Source: an uncultured Candidatus Saccharibacteria bacterium | GTDB lineage: Bacteria > Patescibacteriota > Saccharimonadia > Saccharimonadales > UBA4665 | DNA: 16,273 nt | Direction of reading: 5' to 3' | NCBI GenBank assembly: GCA_903891235.1 | Contig: CAITDW010000209.1 | Location: 1-16,273, forward strand | Shown here: piece by piece, positions 6,710-12,408 of the stretch | Numbering within the stretch: position 1 is the first letter of the stretch | Layout: every line of letters starts with the position of its first letter | Made by a program: the position numbers and the translations under genes | The notes under the pieces: model-generated | The model's input: the letters and a program-made list of their open reading frames with translations, nothing else | What the model was told of the DNA's origin: nothing | Database searches by the model: none

Positions 6710-6966
6710 CTGTAGCGACACAATCTTTGCAAAAATGGGGTAATAGTGCAGGTGTTCGTCTTCCTCAAAAAATCATAAAAGCTGCGAAACTAAGTTTAAA
6801 TCAAGAACTTATCGTAAGCCTAAACGGTAATTCAATTATGTTGACTCCATTACAGCCCAATAATGACCTTACCTTAGAAAAAATGCTTATAGGAGTAACG
6901 CCAGAAAACGTTCACGGAGAAATAAACTTGGGAGCTGACGTTGGAGCAGAGATAATTAATGACTAA
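6697..6966 (+). CDS. mazE: MazE-type antitoxin (AbrB-like fold)
   Basis: Antitoxin of a type II MazEF module: it binds and neutralises the MazF RNase and represses its own operon. Seen: an N-terminal swapped-hairpin DNA-binding domain (QKWGNSAGVRLPQKIIKAAKLSLNQELIV split around residues 12-40; the core WGNSAGVRLP is diagnostic) and an acidic C-terminal tail (about 60-89) of the kind that wraps the toxin. Its stop overlaps the mazF start by eight bases (ATGACTAA). There is no Shine-Dalgarno before the ATG at 6697; an in-frame TTG at 6727 would still retain the QKWGN motif and fits better with a -10 at 6692-6699. The antitoxin frame is intact although its toxin is broken, so it may persist as an orphan regulator. 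Confidence 0.88.
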   Translation: MTNKTVATQSLQKWGNSAGVRLPQKIIKAAKLSLNQELIVSLNGNSIMLTPLQPNNDLTLEKMLIGVTPENVHGEINLGADVGAEIIND

Positions 6967-7298
6967 AACGGATTATATCCCAGAACGTGGCGATATAGTT
7001 TGGATGGTTCTTGACCCAAGAGTTGGACACGAAAAATCTGGTCGAAGACCAGTAATAGTTCTTTCACCAAAAATACTGGCAAAACATACTAATTTAGCAG
7101 TAATATGCAATAACCAGCAGGATTAAGGGCTTGCCATACGAGATAGTATTAGATGGTCTAAAAACAAATGGTGCCATATTACCATTTCATATAAGAAGTG
7201 TTGATATAACTGCCAGAAAGATTCAATTTATCGAAAGAGCTCCGGAATACATTTTAGATATAACCGCTAGGGCTATTAGCAATATCATAGGAGCATAA
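6959..7298 (+). pseudogene. mazF: mazF toxin, frameshifted
   Basis: MazF is a sequence-specific mRNA endonuclease. The first 50 codons read as good MazF (PERGDIVWMVLDP, then KSGRRPVIVLSP with the catalytic-type Arg30) up to Cys50, then the frame runs into a TAA at 7124-7126. The second half resumes in another frame from 7110: ITSRIKGLPYEIV (with the catalytic Thr), ILPFHIRSVDITARKI, ending at TAA 7296-7298. Homologues have Cys-Pro-x-Thr here, so two bases of a Pro codon appear lost near 7108-7109. The 55-aa product lacks half the active site, so the toxin should be inactive unless the ribosome shifts frame or the base call is wrong. This gene is too interrupted to appear as one open frame, but the homology on both sides is continuous. 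Confidence 0.85.
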
Positions 7299-7303
7299 TA
7301 CCT

Positions 7304-7321
7304 AAATAGTATGGACTATTT
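7304..7321 (+). terminator. Weak hairpin after mazF
   Basis: AAATAGT/ACTATTT with a four-base loop lies six bases after the mazF stop. The stem is almost all A-T and the U-run short, so termination here would be inefficient. Confidence 0.3.
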
Positions 7322-7406
7322 TGTAATTGATCAAAATGGTTCGACTATAATCCACTTGTTGCACCAATTTGACCAAAAACGATTTTCATACAGAATAATT
7401 TCTATT

Positions 7407-7437
7407 AATTGAGCCTGAAAAAATGCTCAATTTTATT
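7407..7437 (+). terminator. Rho-independent terminator upstream of the second TA module
   Basis: A perfect 8-bp stem AATTGAGC/GCTCAATT (7407-7414 and 7425-7432) with a ten-base loop is followed by TTTTATT. It isolates mazEF from the AbrB/PIN promoter that begins nine bases later. Confidence 0.55.
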
Positions 7438-7445
7438 GTAAGAAA

Positions 7446-7481
7446 TTGACACAACGTAATACGTTATATATAATGTATTAC
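7446..7481 (+). promoter_or_regulatory. Consensus promoter with 26-bp operator palindrome
   Basis: TTGACA (7446-7451), a 17-base spacer and TATAAT (7469-7474) give a perfect sigma-70 consensus. Superimposed is a 26-bp near-perfect palindrome (7456-7481; arms GTAATAC and GTATTAC, centre TTATATATAA, one mismatched pair). The palindrome covers the -10 and ends right at the start codon, the expected position for autorepression by the AbrB-type antitoxin. The transcript should begin at about 7481-7482, on the ATG itself. Confidence 0.85.
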
Positions 7482-7751
7482 ATGAAGTATACATCTACTA
7501 TTACAAGCAAAGGTACAATAACTATCGCAGCCCCGTTACGTAAAGCCCTTGGATTTAGCCCAGGACAAAAAGTAAGTTTAACTATAAATAATAACCATCA
7601 GGTCGTTATTGGCGGTGGAACAACAATTGCAGATTTTGAAAAGATACGTGACGAAATAATAAAGAAGATCCCCGACCATAAAAAGGGCTTAACGGGCCAA
7701 GCTTTAAAAGAGGCTACGGCAAAAGCCTGGGTAGCTGATTACAATGAATAG
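7482..7751 (+). CDS. AbrB/SpoVT-type antitoxin paired with PIN toxin
   Basis: Antitoxin and autorepressor of a VapBC-like module. Seen: an N-terminal AbrB/MazE swapped hairpin in which TSTITSKGTITIAAPLRKALG (residues 3-23, minus the last base pair of context) is the classic DNA-binding strand-helix pattern, GQKVSLTI (about 27-34), then a helical C-terminal tail (about 45-89) likely to bind the toxin. I choose ATG 7482 because the promoter -10 ends at 7474, so a longer frame beginning at TTG 7446 would start inside the -35 and cannot be transcribed; ATG 7473 would also precede the transcription start. The mRNA is then leaderless or nearly so, with no Shine-Dalgarno. The stop overlaps the toxin start by eight bases. 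Confidence 0.88.
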   Translation: MKYTSTITSKGTITIAAPLRKALGFSPGQKVSLTINNNHQVVIGGGTTIADFEKIRDEIIKKIPDHKKGLTGQALKEATAKAWVADYNE

Positions 7752-8127
7752 TTTAGACACAAACATAGTTCTTAGATATCTACTGAACGATGTCCCCGAA
7801 CAAAGCGCTAAGTCCAAAAACATCATTACAAGCACAACGGTATATTTAACTGATGTTATAGCCGTAGAGATAGTCTTTGTGCTTGAGCGAGTAATTGGAA
7901 TAGAGCGTTCGGATATAGTAAGACTAGTAAAATCTTTTCTTAGCTTACCTAACCTAACTTATAATGATTATTTTTTAGACCAGTCTCTAGATTTATATAG
8001 TGCAAACAAAAACTTATCTATAGTGGATTGTTATGCAGCTACAGAGGCGAAAGTTTATGGTAATAATTTAGTTACGTTTGATAAGGAGTTATCAAAAAAA
8101 GGCGGTGTCCACGTTAAGAATCTCTAG
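7744..8127 (+). CDS. vapC: VapC-family PIN-domain toxin
   Basis: PIN-domain ribonuclease toxin, expected to cut tRNA, rRNA or mRNA with Mg2+/Mn2+ when free of its antitoxin. All four acidic metal-binding positions are present: Asp5 (SLDTNIVLRYLL), Glu42 (TDVIAVEIV), Asp95 (SIVDCYAATEA) and Asp113 (LVTFDKEL), so the toxin looks active. The 127-aa length is normal for VapC. The ATG lies inside the antitoxin stop region (ATGAATAG, eight-base overlap), so translation should be coupled, keeping toxin synthesis tied to antitoxin. Transcription comes from the 7446-7474 promoter and probably ends at the strong terminator at 8248-8273. Confidence 0.92.
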   Translation: MNSLDTNIVLRYLLNDVPEQSAKSKNIITSTTVYLTDVIAVEIVFVLERVIGIERSDIVRLVKSFLSLPNLTYNDYFLDQSLDLYSANKNLSIVDCYAATEAKVYGNNLVTFDKELSKKGGVHVKNL

Positions 8128-8143
8128 TCGATTTATTATTGTT

Positions 8144-8190
8144 CATTTATGAGTCCAATTGTCTTAAGCCTACAATACATTTCATAAATG
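8144..8190. repeat. 9-bp inverted repeat in the gap after vapC
   Basis: CATTTATGA (8144-8152) and TCATAAATG (8182-8190) are perfect inverted copies 29 bases apart. It could be the stem of an mRNA 3' structure (CTTTT follows) or a protein site. The rest of the 8128-8247 stretch holds nothing I recognise. Confidence 0.4.
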
Positions 8191-8247
8191 CTTTTAGCTA
8201 TGTTGTTCCACCTGTAATCCAGTAGACAAACCAAGCATAAGTATTAT

Positions 8248-8273
8248 GACCACAGTAATTTGTGGTCTTTTTT
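8248..8273 (+). terminator. Strong Rho-independent terminator of the AbrB/PIN module
   Basis: A perfect 7-bp GC-containing stem GACCACA/TGTGGTC (8248-8254 and 8261-8267) with a six-base loop is followed directly by six T. Confidence 0.85.
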
Positions 8274-8281
8274 GTTATAAT
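8273..8281 (+). promoter_or_regulatory. Extended -10 promoter for the plus-strand glycan genes
   Basis: TGTTATAAT abuts the U-run of the preceding terminator; the predicted transcription start is about 8288. It is the only convincing promoter before the 118-aa gene and could drive the whole plus-strand series. Confidence 0.6.
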
Positions 8282-8289
8282 GAATAAAT

Positions 8290-8349
8290 ATGGCATTAGA
8301 TAATAGTGATATTCAAAAGCTCCATGAACTTGAAGTGTCGAATCAATAA
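8290..8349 (+). CDS. 19-codon ORF, leader peptide or gene remnant
   Basis: ATG at 8290, nine bases after TATAAT, opens a 19-codon frame (MALDNSDIQKLHELEVSNQ) that stops at 8347. It looks like the start of a helical protein and could be a leaderless leader peptide or the stump of a decayed gene. No Shine-Dalgarno is seen. The call is weak. Confidence 0.3.
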   Translation: MALDNSDIQKLHELEVSNQ

Positions 8350-8383
8350 TATATATTGAGCAAGTAAAAGGTGGGAGTCGCAT

Positions 8384-8740
8384 GTGCCTGCAGCTAAGCA
8401 GCTCTATCTAAGATTAGTGGACAATATAGCTTTACAAGCACAACTTCAGACACCCATGATCCATTGGCAAAACAATTTAGTAACTTTTAGATTACCTACG
8501 GACACCCACAAGCAATTTGTGGCAGCACTTCCGCTGAGACAACTCGGTTCAGTAGCTATACTGAAGCATTTTCTAAAGCCCTGCCTCCAATTAGCTTGGT
8601 TCAATAATTATTTAATCTTAGGTCTAAAGCTGTCATCGAAGACTTTAGATGACAGTGCAACTCCCGAAAGTCCAAACCATGATCTATTGAATGTTATTAT
8701 ATTGAACAACAGACTACTGATACAATATATATATGAATAA
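8384..8740 (+). CDS. 118-aa ORFan, unknown, higher GC than neighbours
   Basis: I do not recognise this protein. Seen: a GTG start at 8384 with a good Shine-Dalgarno (GGGAG, six bases upstream), a Leu/Gln/Ala-rich sequence with one central hydrophobic stretch (LKPCLQLAWFNNYLILGLKL, about residues 64-83) and a polar C-terminal third. Its stop overlaps the start of the next gene by eight bases (ATGAATAA), which argues that it is translated and coupled to the sulfotransferase-like gene. GC over 8401-8700 is about 39 percent by my hand count, above its AT-rich neighbours, hinting at a different origin. A hairpin in the coding region (CTGTCATC/GATGACAG near 8630-8655) is also present. It could be a small accessory protein of the glycan pathway or a degraded domain. 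Confidence 0.5.
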   Translation: MPAAKQLYLRLVDNIALQAQLQTPMIHWQNNLVTFRLPTDTHKQFVAALPLRQLGSVAILKHFLKPCLQLAWFNNYLILGLKLSSKTLDDSATPESPNHDLLNVIILNNRLLIQYIYE

Positions 8741-9731
8741 AAAACAACAAAAACACCACATACTTATTAGTGGGACAGGAAGATCAGGCACGAGTTTTTT
8801 AGTTAAATATCTTGCTAGTTTAGGACTGGAAACCGCTTATTCAGATAAGTATAGTAGTTCTTCGGATTGGTTTGAGAGCGCTAACGCTGGACTTGAAACA
8901 TTTATTAATGAAAAAGAGTCCAATCAGCCCTATGTGATTAAGAGTCCATGGCTTTTTCATTTTATTGACGAGGTATTAAATAATAAAAACCTAAAAATAG
9001 ATTTAGTAATTATTACTATCCGAGATCTCCTTGATTCCGCATCAAGTAGATTGATGAACGAAAATAAAGCTATATATAGTAATAATAATTATATGTTGGA
9101 TTTTAATAATCCCTGGGATTCTTTTGGATCAACACCTGGAGGAGTTATTTATTCACTCGGAATACAAGATCAGGCTAGGATTCTTGCTCTTGGTTTTCAT
9201 TATCTAGTAGATAAATTAACAGAAGCCGAAATTCCATTTGTTTTTTTATCTTTTCCAAGATTAGTAGAAGACGAAGGATATGTTTACGATAAACTTAAAG
9301 ACTATTTACCAAAGTCTTTAACGCGCGAAAAGTCAATGAAGGAATTTAATAAAATTGCTGACAAAAATAAAGTCCACTTCAAGAATAATGAACTTACTGA
9401 ATATAATATATCAAGCCAAAAAGTAAAAAATAACGATAAATATCTAGAGCAACTATTAAAACAATCTAATATTAAGAATATGTCACTTAAAGAAATAATT
9501 AAAAATAAGAACAATATGATAGATAACTTAAATACTAGTCTATCTGAGCATAGCCAAGTCGCAAAAGCGTTAGATGAAAGCAATAAAGCGTTAAATGAAA
9601 GCAATAAAGAAGTAGATAGACTGAAAGCCGAGTTGGAAATTATTGCTTCTCAAATGACTACGATAACAAACAGTAAATCCTGGACAATAACCAAACCAAT
9701 AAGAAAAGTAAAAAATGTTTTTTATAAATAG
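8733..9731 (+). CDS. Sulfotransferase-like P-loop protein with coiled-coil tail
   Basis: Seen: an N-terminal nucleotide-binding loop GTGRSGTS (residues 14-21), the 5'-phosphosulfate loop signature of PAPS-dependent sulfotransferases; a second element IITIRDLLDSASSRL (93-107) that matches the 3'-phosphate-binding Arg/Ser pattern; then a domain to about 205, a Lys/Asn-rich linker and a predicted coiled coil (about 245-308) with a short direct repeat (ALDESNK/ALNESNK). The end, SKSWTITKPIRK, is a motif often found at the C-terminus of glycosyltransferases and methyltransferases of O-antigen clusters. Inference: it may sulfate, or otherwise modify, a glycan, docking on other enzymes through its tail. 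PAPS synthesis in a reduced genome is not assured, so a different donor or a kinase-like role is possible. Confidence 0.78.
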   Translation: MNKKQQKHHILISGTGRSGTSFLVKYLASLGLETAYSDKYSSSSDWFESANAGLETFINEKESNQPYVIKSPWLFHFIDEVLNNKNLKIDLVIITIRDLLDSASSRLMNENKAIYSNNNYMLDFNNPWDSFGSTPGGVIYSLGIQDQARILALGFHYLVDKLTEAEIPFVFLSFPRLVEDEGYVYDKLKDYLPKSLTREKSMKEFNKIADKNKVHFKNNELTEYNISSQKVKNNDKYLEQLLKQSNIKNMSLKEIIKNKNNMIDNLNTSLSEHSQVAKALDESNKALNESNKEVDRLKAELEIIASQMTTITNSKSWTITKPIRKVKNVFYK

Positions 9732-9774
9732 TTAGTCTTGGAGTTTTATTTTTTGTTTCAATAAATTTAAAAGT

Positions 9775-9789
9775 ACTCATCTTATGAGT
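9775..9789 (+). terminator. Weak hairpin between sulfotransferase-like and sugar transferase genes
   Basis: ACTCAT/ATGAGT with a three-base loop is followed by a T-rich stretch (TTATAGTTTTT). It may reduce but probably does not stop read-through into the next gene. Confidence 0.3.
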
Positions 9790-9869
9790 TTATAGTTTTT
9801 AATAAAACTTTTGACTATATGACTTCTCTTTATAAATGTTACAATTACATGTATAGCGAAAATATTTAT

Positions 9870-11306
9870 ATGAAGAATGGCGCCTCAATAATTTACAATT
9901 TCTTTTTATTAATCGGTGATTTCTTTGCCCTTTTAATTGCTTTTACTTTTGCCTATATTCTAAGGGTTACAATTTCTCATACAGTCGTTCATAACCCAAT
10001 TCAATCAGTAACGTATATAAAAGTATTTCTCGTACTCCTACCCTTTTGGCTTTTAATATTCGCGCTACTTGGACTGTACAGTTCTAATATATATGAGAAA
10101 AGATTCTCAGAGATAGCTAGATTATTCGTTGGTTCCTTTATTGGAATGCTTTTTATTGTTTTTTGGAATTATTTGTCTACTCAACCAATACTACCGGCTA
10201 AATTAGTCCCAATTTATGGATTTATTTTTGCTTTCATTTTACTCGTTCTTTTTAGAAGTATATCTAGAGTAGTTAAGGAAGTACTTTTTGTATACGAAAA
10301 AGGTCTAACGAATGTTTTAATAATTGGCAAAACCTCAATTACTGGTGAATTAATATCCTTACTAAAAGACTCTACAAAAACTGGATATAACATACTAGGA
10401 ATCGTTACTAGTGATGAAATTGCCAGCAAATTCCCTAAAATAAAAAATTATCAGTCATTTGATCAGGCAGTACAAGAGATTAATTTGAAAAATATTAGCA
10501 GTATAATTCAAACAGAACTTTATACAAGTGAGGATAAAAATAGACAGATTCTAGAAATTGCTCAGACTAATCATATTGGGTACAGGTTTGTTCCTGGTAA
10601 TGATGAATTATTTGTTGGGAATATAAACGTGGAGTTGTTTAGGTCACAAATACCGGTAATTGCAGTTCATCAAACAGCCCTACTCGGTTGGGGTAGAGTT
10701 GCGAAAAGAATATTCGATATATTATTGAGTTTTATACTGATTATTATAACTTTGCCATTTACGATTCTTATAGCTATCTTTATTAAAATAACCTCAAAGG
10801 GACAAATATTTTTTAGACAAACTAGATTGACTCGTTTTGATCAAAAATTTCAGGTATATAAATTCAGAACCATGAATCAAAAATATAGTGGGCTAAGTCC
10901 CGAGGATGCTTTTAAAAAAATGGGCAAGGAATCATTAGTAGAGGTATTCAGAGAAAATGGTGATCGTCTAAAAAATGATCCAAGAATTACTACATTCGGT
11001 AGGTTTCTCAGGAGAACATCACTCGATGAACTCCCTCAACTTATAAATGTTTTAAAGGGTGATTTGAGTTTAGTGGGTCCAAGAGCACTAGTTCCAGATG
11101 AGCTATCTATATACCACAAGAAACACACAATTTTAAGTGTGAAATCAGGTTTAACTGGATTGGCTCAAGTATCAGGAAGAAGAGATATTAGCTTTGAGGA
11201 AAGAAGAAAACTAGATATATACTATGTTCAAAATTGGTCTTTTTGGTTCGATATTGTGATTTTATTTAAGACGATAAGAACCGTTATTAATAGTAGTGGG
11301 GATTAA
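9870..11306 (+). CDS. Polyprenyl-phosphate sugar-1-phosphate transferase (WbaP/WcaJ-like)
   Basis: Membrane enzyme that moves a sugar-1-phosphate from a nucleotide sugar to undecaprenyl phosphate, the first step of many surface polysaccharides. Seen (numbering from Met at 9870): four N-terminal TM segments (about 7-33, 52-71, 85-103, 111-129), a nucleotide-binding-like middle domain (VLIIGKTSITGEL near 149), a further membrane segment (about 280-306), then the catalytic domain with KFRTM (331-335), SLDELPQLINVLKGDLSLVG (384-403) containing the DE pair, PRAL and SGLTGLAQVSGRRD (426-439). All hallmark residues are present. Two upstream in-frame ATGs (9819, 9849) exist; none has a clear Shine-Dalgarno, and I choose 9870 because homologues begin just before TM1 and the extra 17 residues look random. 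The donor sugar cannot be told. Confidence 0.93.
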   Translation: MKNGASIIYNFFLLIGDFFALLIAFTFAYILRVTISHTVVHNPIQSVTYIKVFLVLLPFWLLIFALLGLYSSNIYEKRFSEIARLFVGSFIGMLFIVFWNYLSTQPILPAKLVPIYGFIFAFILLVLFRSISRVVKEVLFVYEKGLTNVLIIGKTSITGELISLLKDSTKTGYNILGIVTSDEIASKFPKIKNYQSFDQAVQEINLKNISSIIQTELYTSEDKNRQILEIAQTNHIGYRFVPGNDELFVGNINVELFRSQIPVIAVHQTALLGWGRVAKRIFDILLSFILIIITLPFTILIAIFIKITSKGQIFFRQTRLTRFDQKFQVYKFRTMNQKYSGLSPEDAFKKMGKESLVEVFRENGDRLKNDPRITTFGRFLRRTSLDELPQLINVLKGDLSLVGPRALVPDELSIYHKKHTILSVKSGLTGLAQVSGRRDISFEERRKLDIYYVQNWSFWFDIVILFKTIRTVINSSGD

Positions 11307-11307
11307 T

Positions 11308-12408
11308 TTGAAAGAATTGAATAAATTGAAAGTTGCAATTGTTTGCGACTGGATAACCGGCATTGGTGGCGCTGAAAGAGTTGTCTTTGAACTTCATAAT
11401 ATTTTTCCAGAAGCTCCTATTTATACATCTCAGTATAATCCGAAAGATATTTCTTTATTTGAAAATACAATAATAAAAACTGGTTGGATGCAGAAAATCC
11501 CAAGTAGCCTAAAAAAGTTTCTACCAATTTTAAGAGCAGCATATTTTTCAAATCTTAATCTAGATGATTATGATTTAGTAATCAGTGCTTCTGGAGCAGA
11601 AGCAAAAGGTGTCAAGACAGGTAAAAATACTATTCATATAGATTATTGTCACTCTCCAACGCACTACTATTGGAGTAGATATGATGACTATATGAAAAAT
11701 CCTGGTTTTGGCAAATTGAACCCTATAGCTAAAATTGGTCTTAAATTATTTGTCGGCCCTATGAGAAGATGGGATAAAAAAGCAGCTTTAAGACCTGATT
11801 ATATAATAGCCAATTCATCCCATACAAAAAATATGATTAAGAAATACTACGGCAGAGATTCAAAAGTTATCTACCCACCTGTTGATGTAGATAGATTTAC
11901 TGGGAAAAATATAAAAAGAAATAATGAATTATTAATTATTGGCCGTCAAACTCCCTATAAAAAAATAGATTTAGCAATTATGGCTTGTAATGAGTTGGGA
12001 ATTAAACTTAATGTTATTGGAGATGGCCCAGAAAATAATAATCTAAAGAATATAGCTGGACCAAAAATTAAATTCTACAGTGGACTGAGCGATAAAAAAA
12101 TAAATGAATATTTTGAAACTTCTAAGGGATTTATTTTTCCAGGCTTAGATGATTTTGGTATTGTTGCAGTAGAGGCTTTAGCATCTGGTATGCCTGTGAT
12201 AGCTTTTAAGGGTGGTGGTGCTCTAGATTACATAAAGCCAGGAGTAAATGGACTATTCTTCGATGATCAGTCGGTAGACAGCCTAAAAATGGCAATTATG
12301 AAATTCAATAAGGCAACTTTTAAAGAAATATCTGTCAAAGAATCAGCTGAAGAATTTTCTGTAGATTTATTTCATTCTAATATAGTTACTTTTATAGACA
12401 ATATTTAG
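11308..12408 (+). CDS. Family 4 (GT-B) glycosyltransferase
   Basis: Cytosolic, membrane-associated retaining glycosyltransferase of the GT4 type that would add a sugar to the lipid-linked acceptor made by the upstream enzyme. Seen: an N-terminal Rossmann half with WITGIGGAERV (glycine-rich acceptor loop), HIDYCHSPTHYYW (about residues 110-122), PDYIIANSSHTK and VIYPPVDVDRF at the domain junction, then a donor half with IGDGPENNNL and the E-x7-E region FPGLDDFGIVAVEALASGMPVIA. These match the WbaZ/mannosyltransferase-like branch, but the sugar is inferred only. I choose TTG 11308, six bases after GGGG, over GTG 11296, which has no ribosome binding site. The stop overlaps the convergent gene by four bases, leaving no room for a terminator. 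Confidence 0.9.
   Translation: MKELNKLKVAIVCDWITGIGGAERVVFELHNIFPEAPIYTSQYNPKDISLFENTIIKTGWMQKIPSSLKKFLPILRAAYFSNLNLDDYDLVISASGAEAKGVKTGKNTIHIDYCHSPTHYYWSRYDDYMKNPGFGKLNPIAKIGLKLFVGPMRRWDKKAALRPDYIIANSSHTKNMIKKYYGRDSKVIYPPVDVDRFTGKNIKRNNELLIIGRQTPYKKIDLAIMACNELGIKLNVIGDGPENNNLKNIAGPKIKFYSGLSDKKINEYFETSKGFIFPGLDDFGIVAVEALASGMPVIAFKGGGALDYIKPGVNGLFFDDQSVDSLKMAIMKFNKATFKEISVKESAEEFSVDLFHSNIVTFIDNI

Noticed and set aside
7338..7370. tRNA-like 3' end (GGTTCGA ... GCACCA)
   Set aside because: The T-loop is too long, the T-stem does not pair, and no acceptor, D or anticodon arm is found upstream.
7446..7481. Longer antitoxin frame starting at TTG 7446
   Set aside because: It would begin inside the -35 and run through the -10, upstream of any transcript start.
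8198..8383. Minus-strand 61-aa frame
   Set aside because: It overlaps the strong terminator and promoter at 8248-8281 and has no coding character.
6659..8383. Insertion sequence or integron around the TA modules
   Set aside because: I found no transposase, integrase, terminal inverted repeats or target duplications flanking them.
8370..8410. tRNA-Ser-like start or anticodon hairpin (CTGC/GCAG)
   Set aside because: No T-arm or acceptor stem closes it; the stretch is better explained as the ribosome binding site and start of the 118-aa gene.
9302..9604. Minus-strand 100-aa frame inside the sulfotransferase-like gene
   Set aside because: It mirrors the Lys/Asn-rich coiled-coil coding strand, has no ribosome binding site and resembles no family.
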